From DATFNV01 sp963827935 (GTDB taxonomy: Bacteria > Planctomycetota > Planctomycetia > Gemmatales > Gemmataceae): a DNA stretch of 64,000 nt. The translations under genes and the position numbers were made by a program. The notes under the pieces are model-generated. The model ran no database searches. It was not told where the DNA came from and saw only the letters and a program-made list of their open reading frames with translations. The stretch is taken from NCBI GenBank assembly GCA_963827935.1, contig CAWHCN010000009.1, forward strand, positions 124,001-188,000. The letters run 5' to 3'. This document shows positions 18,672 through 28,508 of this stretch, piece after piece; within the stretch, counting starts at the first letter, position 1, and each line of letters opens with the position of its first letter.

Positions 18672-20277
18672 ATGTCATCGGAACCGCTCACGCCGGGCAC
18701 CCGCGTCGGCCGCTACGAGGTGATCGCCCACCTCGCCACGGGCGGTATGGGGGAGGTGTACCGCGCGCGCGATGTCCAGCTGGGCCGCGATGTGGCCCTG
18801 AAGGTCCTGCCCGGCCGCTTGGCCGATAACGCCGTCTCGGTCGAACGCTTCCGCCGCGAGGCCCGCAACGCCGCCCAACTCACGCACAAGAACATCGTCA
18901 CCCTTTACGACTGGGGCCAGGACGGCGGAACCTGGTTTCTGGCCCTGGAGTTCGTCGAGGGGATCGACCTGCTGGCGCACATCAACGCGAAGGGGCACCT
19001 CGACGCGCAGGAGGCCGCCGTCATCACCCTGCAGGCGGCCCGGGCCCTGGATCACGCCTTCAATCAGGGGATCACGCACCGTGACATCAAGCCGTCGAAC
19101 TTCCTGCTGGCCCGTCAGGGGCGCAGGCTGCGCGTCAAGCTGACCGACCTGGGGGTGGCCCGGGCCATCCGCGACGAGGATTTCCGCATCACGCGCGACG
19201 GCACCACGGTCGGCACGGTCGATTACCTGGCGCCAGAGCAGGCGCGCGACAGCGCCGCGGCCGACATTCGCAGCGACATTTACTCCCTGGGCTGCACGCT
19301 GTACCACATGCTGGCCGGCCAGCCGCCCTTCCCCGACGGCGGCCTCGGGGAACGCATCTACAAACACCTGCAGGTCGATCCGCCCGACGTGCGCGAGTTC
19401 AACCCCGCGGTGCCCAACGGTCTGTGGGCGATCCTGCGGCGGATGCTGGCCAAGCGCCCCGACGATCGCTACCAGACGCCCGCCGAGCTGATCCAAGCGC
19501 TGTCGCGTCCGAACTCGGCCGCCTCGTCGTCCAGCACCCGCACCCCCGAGCCGGACGATTCCGGTTTACTGGTGCAGCCGGCCCGCGCCGGCGAGCGAGA
19601 CCTCCGCGCCGCGCCGCGCTCGCCCCCTGACCCCACCGCCGCCGCCGCCGTCGCCGACGCCGCTGGTGGCGCAGGGCCTGGACGTGAGCGCGGAGCAGCG
19701 GCAGGTAGCTGCCGGCCAGTTCGAACGCGCCCGCCAAGTCCTTTCCAGCGACAATCAGGAGGCGGGATATGCCTATGAGCTGCTCATGAGTTGCTGCAAG
19801 CTGGACCCGGCCCACATCACCTATCGCCAGGCGCTGCGGCAGGCGGCCGAGGAACTGCGACGCCGGCAGGGGTTAGGGCAATGGCTGGCCCCCATCCGCG
19901 TGCTGATCGCCAAAACCCGCCTGAAGGCCGCCAAGCACGCCGGCGATTTCCGCAAAGTCCTGTTCCAGGGGGAAGCGGTACTGGCGCGGTCGCCGGAGGA
20001 CATGGCCACCCACCTGGACATGGCCGCCGCCGCCCGCGGCCTGCACCTGCCCTATGTGGAAATCTGGCTGCTGGAGCAGGCCTGCAAGCAGGACCCGAAG
20101 GACCCCGAACCGCTGCGCCGCCTGGGGGCCGTCCACGAGCGCCAGAAAGACCTGGACCGGGCAATTGCCGCCTGGGAAGGCGTGAAGAAGCTGGTGCCAC
20201 ACGACAGCGAGGCCGCGCGGAAGATCAATTCGCTGGCGATCCGAGAGACAATTGTGAGGGGGAATTATGATGGGTGA
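18672..20277 (+). CDS. Ser/Thr protein kinase with TPR-like C-terminus (one frame break)
   Basis: Hanks-type kinase of about 530 residues. Catalytic features: glycine loop LATGGMGEVYRARD (residue 21-34), VALKVL with Lys-44, THRDIKPSN with Asp-138, and TDLGVA with Asp-159 (DLG in place of DFG, frequent in planctomycetes). The activation segment GTVDYLAPEQARD and DIRSDIYSLGCTLYHMLAGQPPF follow. After a Pro/Ser-rich linker the phase changes near 19600, and a helical repeat domain follows (ARQVLSSDNQEAGYAYELLMSCCKLDP, DPEPLRRLGAVHERQKDLDRAIAAW), probably TPR-like for partner binding. No transmembrane helix is evident, so it is likely cytosolic. FHA and zinc-ribbon genes lie just downstream, suggesting a phospho-signalling group. 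Confidence 0.88.
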
Positions 20278-20328
20278 GGGGGCTGGATCGAATGGCCTTC
20301 GGGGCTAGTGCGTCGTCAAGCCTCGGAC

Positions 20329-20389
20329 TTGGGGTAGCCGAACTCGCCAGAGTTCGGGTTTTCTGAAGTCTGGCGACTTCAGCTACCCA
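20329..20389. repeat. palindromic repeat family K
   Basis: Outer arms TTGGGGTAGC / GCTACCCAA, with inner small hairpins CGAACTCGCCAGAGTTCG and GAAGTCTGGCGACTTC. One copy was seen in this window. Confidence 0.75.
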
Positions 20390-20428
20390 AGATCTTAGAG
20401 CCTTCGGAAAGAATGAGGCACGATTGGC

Positions 20429-20486
20429 GAGCCCGACGCGCCAGCAAGGGCGAATGGCCATACGCCTTGCTGGCGCGTCGGGCTCG
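20429..20486. repeat. palindromic repeat family G, copy 1
   Basis: CGAGCCCGACGCGCCAGCAAGG ... CCTTGCTGGCGCGTCGGGCTCG. It matches 54371-54428. Confidence 0.85.
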
Positions 20487-20698
20487 GCGTCATTGTTTCA
20501 GAATGCCCTTAGTGTTGGCGACGCACTAGACCATCGTTACGCCCGCATCCGGCGGCGTTCTTGGGGGGAAATTGTTGCAGCCGTTCTTTCGGGTGGCTAA
20601 GCTCAATTCCTGAAGTCGCTGCCGAGGCTCCAGGGAGCGTCCCTCTGGGAAAGATCGGGGTCGGCTTCAGCCAGACGGCGCCGCTGGGTAAGGTCCCC

Positions 20699-21418
20699 AT
20701 GATTACTTTCAATTGCCCCCACTGCGCCCAGGAATACACAGTCCGGCCGGAGTTTGCGGGGCGGAACTCGAAGTGCCGCTGCTGCGGCGAGCGGGTCGAG
20801 GTCCCGCAGCCCCCACCATCGGAGCAAGTGGAGCCGCTCGCCGTGTCCGAAGCCCTGCTGCCGGCCGACTACGGGGCCGACCCGTTGGCAGACGGGAAGC
20901 CTCCGGCGGCCGCGGACGAGGGCGCGGAGCCGCAGGACGCCACTTGGGAGGCCGAACGCCAGCAGCACAACGCACCCGCCGAAGAGGACATCCTCGACGT
21001 CCTGCCCGCGCCCGTGGACCACCTGGAGGAGGTCCCCGACGACGATCCGCGGTCCAGGAAGAAGAAAAAGGACGTGCGGGTGCCGGTGCTCCACGGCATC
21101 GATGCCGTCGTCAAGATTCGCAGCCCCAACGTCGTCGTTCGTTATGACGACGACCGCAAGCCCGAGAAGATTTACCTTACCACTATCGTAAAAATCGATA
21201 TCACGACATCCCTCTTCGGCGGCACCGGCGAGATTCGCTTCCTCATCGGCACCCGGCACAAGGGCAGGGGTCGTTACAGTCATCAGGTCCTCGATGAGAT
21301 CGTCGATCAGGTCGCGGTCACCTTCCCCGCCTCGGAAACCCGCAAGGTGATGGCTTTCAAGGGGGTGGTGGAGGCGCTCAGGGATCACCTGATCCAGGAC
21401 CATCGGCTGGGCGGGTGA
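20699..21418 (+). CDS. zinc-ribbon protein with C-terminal PH-like or unknown domain
   Basis: A 239-residue protein with N-terminal zinc ribbon MITFNCPHCAQEYTV ... SKCRCCGERVEVP (Cys 6, 9, 26, 29). A long acidic/Pro linker (about 35-125) leads to a basic patch (RSRKKKKDVRVPVLHG). The C-terminal domain of about 110 residues is beta-rich, with VVKIRSPNVVVRYDDDRKPEKIYLTTIVKIDI and IRFLIGTRHKGRGRYS, then a helix. I do not recognise this domain; a soluble ligand- or phosphate-binding role would be guesswork. The ATG at 20699 follows TAAGGTCCCC. The same zinc-ribbon opening is used by many planctomycete signalling proteins, and the kinase lies upstream. Confidence 0.6.
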   Translation: MITFNCPHCAQEYTVRPEFAGRNSKCRCCGERVEVPQPPPSEQVEPLAVSEALLPADYGADPLADGKPPAAADEGAEPQDATWEAERQQHNAPAEEDILDVLPAPVDHLEEVPDDDPRSRKKKKDVRVPVLHGIDAVVKIRSPNVVVRYDDDRKPEKIYLTTIVKIDITTSLFGGTGEIRFLIGTRHKGRGRYSHQVLDEIVDQVAVTFPASETRKVMAFKGVVEALRDHLIQDHRLGG

Positions 21419-21435
21419 CGTGAGGGCCATCTTCC

Positions 21436-22511
21436 TCACGACCCGGGGGGTAGCCGGAGCAAGAGTGTCGTGTCGAATTGAGGGCCCCCGTGGCGGGCCT
21501 CGCCGCCGTGCAGGAGGAGCCCCCCGAGCACCTCGTCCCACGCCAGGGGTGAGCATTGGTGCCGGGGGTGAAGCGGGTTGAGCTCCAGGGGATCCCAACC
21601 CGTCACGTCGCGGACGAGGAGGCCACGCGCGCCGGCCAACCCTTCGAGCATCACCAACCGCTGGGCCACCCGGTGGTACGCCAAACCGTGGTCGTCGCGT
21701 GGCGTCGTCTCGAAGCGGCCGGGCAATTGTTTCCAGCGCTCATTCCGGAACAGCCAGGCGTCCCCGAAGGTCCGCCGGCCATTGTCGTCTTCCGCACCCC
21801 CGTGCAAGAGACACCCCTCCAGCTCGGGGTCGTACGCGAAGGCGGCGTAGCGGCGAGCCGGGGCGCGCGGCCGGGCACCTTCTCCCACTCTCCCCCGTCA
21901 AAAATCCAGGTGTCGCCCAGCGGCCGGTCGTCGGGGTCGATCCCGCCAAAGAGGGCCGCGACGCCGACCCCGTCGTCATAGGCCAGGCAATGGCCACAGC
22001 GAGGAGACGGGGTCGGCCCGGTTGGCCGCATTTGCCGCCAACGGCGGCTGGAATAAATCCAGGTGTCGCCGCAGTACCCCGCCCACCTGCCTCCACTAAC
22101 GCCGCTGCCTCGTGCCTGGCCCCCGAACAACAGTGATCGCCCAAGGTTGTCGAGGTAGACCATCGCCCCGCGGTGTCGCGCGGGCGGCGCTTCCGGTGTC
22201 TCAATCCGGACCCATTGCCGGCCGTGCAGCTCCCACGTGTCGGATTGATAGGTCCCTTGAGGGGCATTCCAGACGATACCACCGAACAATACGGCGGCGT
22301 TCGCCTTACGGTCGAACACGAGGCCATGTCGGCTTCTCTGCCCCGGGCCATCGGCGCCCGACGCAATAACTTCCCACCCAATGTTCGGTGCGGCTCCCCC
22401 GGTCATCTCACCCCCCCAGCCGAGGACCTGTAGCTCCCGTGCCACTTGAACCCGATTACCACATCTGAGCCGGCAGGAGTCGCCGCTGGAAAACCACGGG
22501 ATTCTAGCCAT
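21436..22511 (-). CDS. Kelch-repeat beta-propeller protein (one frame break)
   Basis: About 358 residues with repeated Kelch units: AAVLFGGIVWNAPQGTYQSD followed by TWELHGRQWVRIETPEAPP, RSLLFGGQARGSG then DTWIYSSRRWRQMRPTGPTP, VAALFGGIDPDDRPLGDTW then IFDGGEWEKVPGRAP, and LEGCLLHGGAEDDNG then DAWLFRNERWKQLPGR. Each shows the usual GG and spaced W/aromatic residues. The last unit is in another phase, joined near 21860. The start may be 22511 (MARIPWF) or a later Met (22406, MTGGAAPNIGWEV); no signal peptide is clear. It probably forms a 5-6 blade propeller for protein binding. It is convergent with the zinc-ribbon gene and precedes no obvious operon partner. Confidence 0.7.
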
Positions 22512-22579
22512 AGAACTGCTTCACGTGCCGGGCAAGTCGGCAGGGGTCGCCAACCGATGAAATGAGCGTTGAAGCTGCA

Positions 22580-23035
22580 CTAAACCATCTTCACACCCGC
22601 ATCCGGCGGCGGCTTGGGACGGGTCGGCGCCAGGCGGGGCACGCTGACCTGGATCGTCGAGTCGAGGTTGGGTTCCGGTTCCCCGGGCTGGCCGGTGAAC
22701 AGGTCGTTCATTTCGACACAGCTTTCCTCCTCCGCGGAGCCGGTGACGGCCACCCGGAAATGCAGCGGACCCACCTCGAACACGTCGCCGTCCCGCAGGG
22801 GCACCTCCCCCTGCACCATGACCTGGCTGTTCAGGATGGTCCCGTTGGTACTGCCGTAATCCCGCAGGAAAACGCGGTCGGAGCGGACGACCACCGCGCA
22901 GTGTTCCCGTCCGACATCAGGGCGCAGCGGCCGCAGGTGGCAATGCTTGGCCCGGCCGATCAGGAATGCGGGCGTCGTCACGGGAATATGGCGCCCCTTG
23001 TGTACGCCTGTTTCAACGATCAATGTGACTTCCAT
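22580..23035 (-). CDS. FHA-domain protein
   Basis: A 151-residue phosphothreonine-binding FHA protein. It begins MEVTLIVETGVHKGRHIPV and carries the canonical motifs FLIGRAKHCHLRP, VGREHCAVVVRSDRVFLRDY and GSTNGTILNSQ (the conserved GR, SxxH-equivalent REHC, and STNG). The domain ends near residue 105, followed by an acidic and Pro-rich tail ending PPDAGVKMV. The start at 23035 is favoured by GGAGG five bases upstream. Two genes away is a Ser/Thr kinase that could supply the phosphorylated partner. A sequence echo of its last 13 codons lies at 20524-20566. Confidence 0.85.
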   Translation of the reverse strand: MEVTLIVETGVHKGRHIPVTTPAFLIGRAKHCHLRPLRPDVGREHCAVVVRSDRVFLRDYGSTNGTILNSQVMVQGEVPLRDGDVFEVGPLHFRVAVTGSAEEESCVEMNDLFTGQPGEPEPNLDSTIQVSVPRLAPTRPKPPPDAGVKMV

Positions 23036-23187
23036 CTGTCCCTCCGCGATCCGCGGTGCGGTAATCAGGCGCACAGCTGCCCCGGTTTTGCCGCCCGCCT
23101 CGATATGGGTCGCAGTGATCCTTCTCTTATCCGGCGCGAGGGCGTGTAGGTCAAGCATTTTCCGGGCACGAAAGCAAATCGGTCCAC

Positions 23188-25590
23188 CTACTTCTCCTGG
23201 TTCGCGCGAGAGCGCGACTTCTCCACGCGCTGGCCACCCTCGTAGCCGTAGGTAACGATCTCGTCGCCGGGTGACGCCTCGAGGGCGTTGGGGCGCCACG
23301 ATTCCTTCGCGGGAGCCTGCCGGTAGCGCACTGATTGTACCTTGATCGGGCGCCCCTCGCTGTCCTTCTCCAGCACCATGAGACCCTCGGCGGTGAAGTC
23401 GGTGACGTCGCTGCCGTTGCGGCGGGTCCAGCCGGTCAACTGGCCCGCCGGGTCGTAGTGGTAGATGTCGCGCCACGATTTTGGCGAGAACAGGCGATGA
23501 TCGACATAGTTGGGCGGCGACGCGGCGGTCACGGCCCCAGGCAAGACCAGCTCGGCCAAGAGCGCCGCGTTGAACTGCTGGACCAGAAACCGCTCATACG
23601 GAGTCAGTCGATCCGCCAGGGGGCCGGAGCCGCCACGAAGCGGGTGCCAGTCCAGCCCACCGCCCTTGCCGCCCGCGGCCAGACCGGATTGAACCAGCCG
23701 CTGGCGTGCCGCATCAACGGCGTTCCTGTGCTCGGCACTCCCCTGATCGCGGGCGGCCGCCAACTCCTTCTGAAACGTGTCGAACAGAGCGGCGTCTTGC
23801 CAGGCCCGCCGCAGGGTGTTGTTCACAAAGTCGCTGAGGCTGGCGCCGAGGTCCGGCCGATAATCTGCCAGGTCTTCGTCGAGCTTCTTCCTTAATCGGG
23901 GCCACTGCCTGCTGTGCCTTTTGAACGCCGGCCTCCGCTTCCTTGCGAGTTGTCTCCGCCTCTGCCACAGCAGTGATGGCCTTGTCCAGGTCGAGTTTCG
24001 TCTGGTCCGACGGAGTGTCTGCCTGGGCTTTGCGAGCCTTTTGCAGGCGGGTTTGCGCATTCTTCAGGTCGCATCTGTAGCTTTCGTCCGAACGACTCCG
24101 GCGACCTCTGCTTCCTGCTCTTTGACCAGCAGAAATGTTCGTACAAGACTATACTGGGCGCCGACCTCTCCTAGCGCGTTTCGTCTGCTCGGCGGTCAGC
24201 CGGAACACCTTGGTCGCCAGGCCCTGCCGCTGTAGTCATCCGGCCCGAATAGCACGTCTATGGTTAGTCACGCGCACCTCTACCTCGCCAGCCCCATAGC
24301 CGATCTCCAATATCCGCCCCTTGTCGTCGTAGGCGCGGCCCTCGTTGTCGAGGCCATAGAACGTGATGAAGCCCGGGGCCGAGTAGTAGGCGCCGTTATG
24401 GACGAATACGCCGATATCGATGCGGTTGGACTCCAGGGCCGCGCCGGGCGCGACCGGGCGCCGGCCCGGGATAAGCGCACCACGATCTCGACCTCGGAGC
24501 CTTCCTTGTTCCGTGGCGTGATCTTGATTTGCTTGTCGTCGCCGCGCAGCACAACCCAGGTGAAGGTGAGCGGTTTCTTGTTCGGGTCGAAGCTGTCGGC
24601 GGCGCTGACCACCAGGCGACGGTGGCCGTCCCGGCCGCGCCAGATGCGGGCGACGACGGCCGGCGTATCCGCCAGCTTCTCCGTGATGCCGGGCGGGTCG
24701 AAGAAGTCGCGGCCATTCACGGGCGTGTCCTGTTCCAGCACCTTCAGCCGCACCAGCGGCGGGATGGTCTCCGCGGTCATGTCGTGGGCCAGCTTGACCA
24801 TTCTCAAGGCATCGACCCACGAACCCTCGAACACCGTGGGATGGGCCTTGCCCGTCAGATAGTCCTTCGGGTTGCCGAGCTGCTTGTTCGTGGAGCGCAG
24901 GATCATCTGCAAGGTGGGCATGAGCAGGCCGCTCTCGACGAGCTTCTTTTTCACCTCGGGACGAAAGGCCGCCAGCGTGAACGGAATGGCGTGCATGAAC
25001 GGCTGATCCGAGCCGGACGAGCCCTGCGAGACGATCAGGTAGGGGGTGTTGGTCGGGTAGAGATCGCCAAAGCCGTCGCCGTGCCCGTTGTGGCCGGGAT
25101 CGTGATCGCGATGTTCGGGATAGATGTAGATGTTATTGCCACGATACTGCTCGGCGAGCAGTTGCAGTCCCCGCGGCGAGCAATAAGCGTGGCGTGGGTT
25201 GCTGCCGCCCATCGTCGGGGGAGCCGAGGTGGAGGAGTTGCCGAAGGTGACGTGGGGCCGGGTGGCCACGGTCAAGGCCCAGTGCCGGTAGCTCTTGATG
25301 TCGTCGGGGCTGTAGACGATCCGCTGGAGCTGGGGATAGGGGGCGGTATCGAGGTCGGAGTGGCCGCCGTCGCGGTTGTCGTAGAAATCGCCGGCGTTGC
25401 CGGCCGCCGTGCCGTCCTTCCACCATTGCGCCAGCAGCTTGCCGATTTCCCCCCGGTCGGTGGTGATCGGCTTCTGGCGCAGCTCCGCCAGCCGCGCCGC
25501 GTCGCCGGCAGGCTCCGCCGCGCCGACAGGGAGAAGAGCCGGCAGGGCCATCGACAGGGCCAGCGCCCCAGGAAGCGTCCAGCGTCGCAT
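23188..25590 (-). CDS. large secreted protein with coiled coil, unknown function (several frame breaks)
   Basis: About 800 residues. The ATG at 25590 gives a signal peptide (MRRWTLPGALALSMALPALLPVG). The first 400 residues are well ordered (FYDNRDGGHSDLDTAPYPQL, YIYPEHRDHDPGHNGHGDGFG, TNTPYLIVSQGSSGSDQPF), then a segment resembling a PKD/Ig-like fold (VVSAADSFDPNKKPLTFTW) and a beta part (GVFVHNGAYYSAPGFITFYG). A helical coiled coil (about 23890-24170) and a C-terminal part with AWQDAALFDTFQKELAA and DEIVTYGYEGGQRVEK complete it. Phase changes occur near 24480, 24200 and 23900. I do not know a function. Secretion, length and planctomycete context suggest a periplasmic or surface protein. Reading the pieces as one gene is inference from their continuity. 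Confidence 0.55.
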
Positions 25591-25676
25591 CGCACGATCC
25601 TCCCCTTGGCCGATAGCGTTGAGGCCATTGTAACGTGCCGGTGGCAAGGTGGGGCAGACATTCCTGTCTGCGTCGG

Positions 25677-25754
25677 GGTGGCACGCTCTGAGGTACTCCG
25701 AAGGGCGTGCGGTCCGCGCAGCACGCCCTTCGGAGTACCTCAGAGCGTGCCACC
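25677..25754. repeat. palindromic repeat family B, copy 1
   Basis: GGTGGCACGCTCTGAGGTAC ... TCAGAGCGTGCCACC, arms about 34 bp with a GGTCCGCGCA centre. Other copies are at 52955-53032 and 55806-55883. Confidence 0.9.
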
Positions 25755-25894
25755 CTCGCTTGAGCTGGCGCAATGGCAGCGCGGCCCTCAAGTGGTGCGA
25801 TCCCCCGAAAACTGCTCTTTCCCGCTCGATGCCCTCCGCGGTACATTTCGCCCTGCCTCACCCACTAGGCCGGCCTGTGCCAGGAAGGGACGCC

Positions 25895-26671
25895 ATGCCA
25901 ACCACCGCCGACCCCGTGCGCAACTACTGGCCCGACGCGAAATGTGCCCGGGCATTCTGGGGGCAACAGGACTTGCCGCCCTATCGCCGGCTTCTGGCCG
26001 ACACGGCCGCCTGGCTGGAGCCGCAGTGCGGGGAGAAATGGCTCGACCTGGGCTGCGGGTCGGGCCAGCTGACGCGGGCCCTGTGGGAGCGGAGCGGCGG
26101 GACCGTCGCCCAGGTGATCGCCCTGGACTGTGCCGCCAGCAATGCCCGCTGCATCGCCCGCCTGGAAGGCCTGGTCCAGCCGACGCCGGCGCCCGGGCAA
26201 TTGCAATTCGTTCACGGCGACTTCAGCCAGGGCCTCGTGCGGTGGGAGGACGGCTGGTTCGACGGCGTCGTCTCGGGCCTGGCGATCCAGTATGCCGAGC
26301 TCTACTCGGAAGAGAAGCAGGGCTGGACCACCGACGCCTACGACGGCCTGCTGCACGAGGTGTACCGCGTGCTGCGGCCGGGCGGTTGCTTTGTCTTTTC
26401 GGTCAACGTGCCCAATCCGTCCTGGTACCGCATTGCCCTGTCAGCGCTGCCGGGTTGGGTCACGGCCCGCCGGCCCGGCCGGTACGTGAAAAATGCCTGG
26501 CGGATGCTGCGTTATGGAGCGTGGCTGAAGCGCGAAGCCCTCCGCGGCCGCTTTCATTACCTGCCCGCCGCGACGATTCGCGCCAAGCTCGACGCCGCCG
26601 GCTTCGCGCCGATCGAGCACCGCCTGACCTTCAGCGGCCAGGCCTACCTGTTCCGCTGCGGGCGAAGGTGA
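25895..26671 (+). CDS. class I SAM-dependent methyltransferase
   Basis: A 258-residue methyltransferase. It starts MPTTADPVRNYWPDAKCARAFW, preceded by CAGGAAGGGACGCC. Rossmann motif I is WLDLGCGSGQLTRAL (near residue 50), the acidic residue after strand 2 is in VIALDCAASN, and motif III-like sequence is FDGVVSGLAIQY followed by LLHEVYRVLRPGGCFVFSVNVPNPSW. The last third (RYVKNAWRMLRYGAWLKREAL, ending in FSGQAYLFRC) is a helical cap. The substrate is unknown; the general pattern fits UbiE/COQ5-like or small-molecule methyltransferases. No pathway neighbours. It stands between two palindromic repeats. Confidence 0.8.
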   Translation: MPTTADPVRNYWPDAKCARAFWGQQDLPPYRRLLADTAAWLEPQCGEKWLDLGCGSGQLTRALWERSGGTVAQVIALDCAASNARCIARLEGLVQPTPAPGQLQFVHGDFSQGLVRWEDGWFDGVVSGLAIQYAELYSEEKQGWTTDAYDGLLHEVYRVLRPGGCFVFSVNVPNPSWYRIALSALPGWVTARRPGRYVKNAWRMLRYGAWLKREALRGRFHYLPAATIRAKLDAAGFAPIEHRLTFSGQAYLFRCGRR

Positions 26672-26687
26672 GTGTGCGTCATCTCAA

Positions 26688-26745
26688 CGACGAGCCGGAA
26701 GCGTGAGCGACGGACCCAACCGTCGCTCACGCTTCCGGCTCGTCG
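26688..26745. repeat. palindromic repeat family H
   Basis: Perfect 26-bp arms (CGACGAGCCGGAAGCGTGAG ... and complement) around a 6-base loop ACCCAA, right after the methyltransferase gene. Confidence 0.9.
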
Positions 26746-26898
26746 CCATACCACTGGTCGCCCCGCGTCACTCCCCCCAGAAACAACTTGACGGCCATCA
26801 CCCGCCCCGGGATAAGAGATTGATCCCAGGCGGCGTCGGGGATCGAGCCGGTCCCGCTCGCGTTGACTTCTTCGTCCTTCACCCGGAGGCCCGCGTTC

Positions 26899-27941
26899 AT
26901 GGTTCGTCTTCCTGTTTTGTCCGTTATTATGACCGCGATCCTGTTTCCGCTCGCCGCCCGTGCCGCGGAGCCCAGGCCGGTGCGCGTCGGCGTGCTCGGC
27001 CTGGACAATTACCAGGCGGTCGCCTACGCCCAGCTCTTCAACAATCCCAAGGCGACCGGCGCGCTGGCTGGGGTCAAAGTGCTGGCCGCCTTCCCCGACA
27101 GCGCGAGCGAAGACATCCCCGAAAGCGTCCAGAGCCTACCGAAATGGAAGACCCAGATCGTCAGCTTTGATGTGAAACTGGTCGATTCGGTGGAGGAACT
27201 CCTGAAGCGGTGCGACGCGGTCATGATCATGAGCCTCGACGGCCGCAAGCATCGGGAGCAGGCGGCGGCGGTCCTGAAAGCGGGCAAGCGGCTGTACATC
27301 GGCCGGCCGCTGGCTGCCTCGCTCGCCGACGCCGTCGCCATCATGCGGCTGGCCGAGGAGACGAAAACCCCTGCTGGACCAGCTCGCAACATCGCTTCAG
27401 CCCGGGGTTCAGCGGCATGCGCAACCACCCGGAGGTCGGCCGGGTCCTGGGCTGCGACGTCTACGGCGGCTGCCCCACCGAGCCGCATCACGCCGAACTC
27501 TACTGGCACGCCGTCCACGGCATCGAGACCCTGTACACGATCATGGGCACCGGCTGCGTGTCGGTGACCTGCACCTCGACCCCCTACGCCGAGGTGGTGA
27601 CCGGCACCTGGGACGATGGCCGGGTCGGCACCTACCGCGGCATCAAGAAGGGGGCCGTCAAGTACAGCGCCACCGTCTTCGGCGACAAGGGCGTGTCAAT
27701 GGCCGGCATCTACGGCCACGGCGTGCCCAAGAACGGCGTGGTCCCCACCGACGACAAGTACATGGGCTACGAGGGGATCGCCATCGAGATGGCCAAGTTC
27801 TTCAAGGGCGGGCCCGTGCCGGTCTCCGCGGCCGAGACCCTGGAACTCTTCGCCTTCATGGAAGCTGCCCACGAAAGCAAACGCCAAAAGGGGGCGGTCG
27901 TCCGCGTCGCCGAGGTGCTGGAGAAGGCGCGGAAGAAGTGA
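26899..27941 (+). CDS. secreted Gfo/Idh/MocA-family oxidoreductase-like protein (one frame break)
   Basis: About 347 residues. The start at 26899 gives a signal peptide (MVRLPVLSVIMTAILFPLAARA). The N-terminal Rossmann-like domain has VRVGVLGLDNYQAVAYAQLF (GxxGxDxY replaces GxGxxG), SVEELLKRCDAVMIMSLDGRKHREQAAAVLKAGKRLYIGRPLA, and the C-terminal half GCPTEPHHAELYWHAVHGIETLYTIMG (EPHH at the usual catalytic His region). The frame breaks near 27375 between EETKTP and FSGMRNHP. Exported members without a canonical nucleotide loop are typical of planctomycetes. Cofactor use is uncertain because GLDNY is not a classical dinucleotide motif. It is followed by a palindromic repeat (27953-28016). Confidence 0.75.
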
Positions 27942-27952
27942 ACGCACTAGGA

Positions 27953-28016
27953 GGCGAGCGGGGCGGCGTCAGCCCCCCGGTGATGACACCGGGGGGCTGA
28001 CGCCGCCCCGCTCGCC
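27953..28016. repeat. palindromic repeat family A, copy 2
   Basis: GGCGAGCGGGGCGGCGTCAG ... CTGACGCCGCCCCGCTCGCC with a TGATGACA-type centre. Confidence 0.9.
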
Positions 28017-28034
28017 AATCTTTGGCGAATAGTC

Positions 28035-28087
28035 TTGACATGTCCTAGACATCCCGTCTATACTCCGTTCAGTAGACAGATCGTCTA
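28035..28087 (+). promoter_or_regulatory. blaI promoter with two BlaI-type operators
   Basis: TTGACA (28035-28040), 18 bases, TATACT (28059-28064). Two inverted sites TAGAC-N5-GTCTA sit at 28046-28060 (spacer ATCCC) and 28073-28087 (spacer AGATC), centred 27 bp apart. The first covers the promoter spacer and the second the probable start of transcription. This arrangement fits autorepression by the adjacent BlaI. Confidence 0.75.
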
Positions 28088-28099
28088 TGCGAGGGTCTC

Positions 28100-28495
28100 A
28101 TGGGTCGTATCCTGCCGCACCTGCCGGATGCCGAGTTGGCGGTCTTGCAATTCCTGTGGGAACGGGGGCCGTCGACGGTGCGTCAGGCGGCCAACGTCCT
28201 CTATCCGGGCGGCGGGCCTTCCGAGTACGCCACGGTCCATCGGCTGCTCGAACGGCTTGAGGGCAAGGGGTACGTCCGCCGCGACAAAGGCGAAGGGAGC
28301 TTTCGCTTCCGGGCGGCGCGGGACCGAGACGCGGTGCTGGGCCAGCAACTCGAAACGCTGGTGGCGCGGCTGTGCGGCGGGTCGTTGCAGCCGTTGCTTT
28401 CCACCCTGTTGAAGAGCCGTCGCCTCACGCCCGCGGAGCTGCGCGAGCTGCTGGAGCTGGTCGAGAAGGAAGCACGGAAAAAGCCGGGCAGGTAG
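28100..28495 (+). CDS. blaI: BlaI/MecI-family transcriptional repressor
   Basis: A 131-residue winged-helix repressor. MGRILPHLPDAELAVLQFLWERGPSTVRQ and YATVHRLLERLEGKGYVRRDKGEGSF form the DNA-binding domain; the remainder (LLSTLLKSRRLTPAELRELLELVEKEA) is the dimerisation tail. It starts 13 bases after the second operator and is followed after 13 bases by an M56 peptidase gene, the usual sensor-repressor order. By analogy the membrane protease cleaves this repressor after a cell-wall or other signal. The target genes besides itself are not visible; no beta-lactamase lies nearby. Confidence 0.9.
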   Translation: MGRILPHLPDAELAVLQFLWERGPSTVRQAANVLYPGGGPSEYATVHRLLERLEGKGYVRRDKGEGSFRFRAARDRDAVLGQQLETLVARLCGGSLQPLLSTLLKSRRLTPAELRELLELVEKEARKKPGR

Positions 28496-28508
28496 CGAGG
28501 TTCCGCTC

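Larger units (their letters stand above)
20278..20698. other. intergenic stretch with two palindromic repeats
   Basis: No gene. It contains repeat K (20329-20389, TTGGGGTAGCCGAACTCGCC ... GGCGACTTCAGCTACCCAA) and repeat G copy 1 (20429-20486). At 20524-20566, on the minus strand, it has a short match to the 3' end of the FHA gene at 22580 (both end in PPDAGV-x-MV and a stop), possibly the tail of a lost paralogue. Confidence 0.6.

Noticed and set aside
21436..25590. RHS/YD-repeat toxin reading of the large minus-strand protein
   Set aside because: YHYDPAGQLTGW resembles one YD unit, but there is no repeat series and the rest is a different ordered and coiled-coil region.
26727..26900. Minus-strand gene of 57 residues (MNAGLRVKDEEVNASG ...) opposite the Gfo/Idh start
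   Set aside because: The frame looks partly protein-like, but its start codon overlaps the Gfo/Idh start on the other strand and its end lies in repeat H; too little support.
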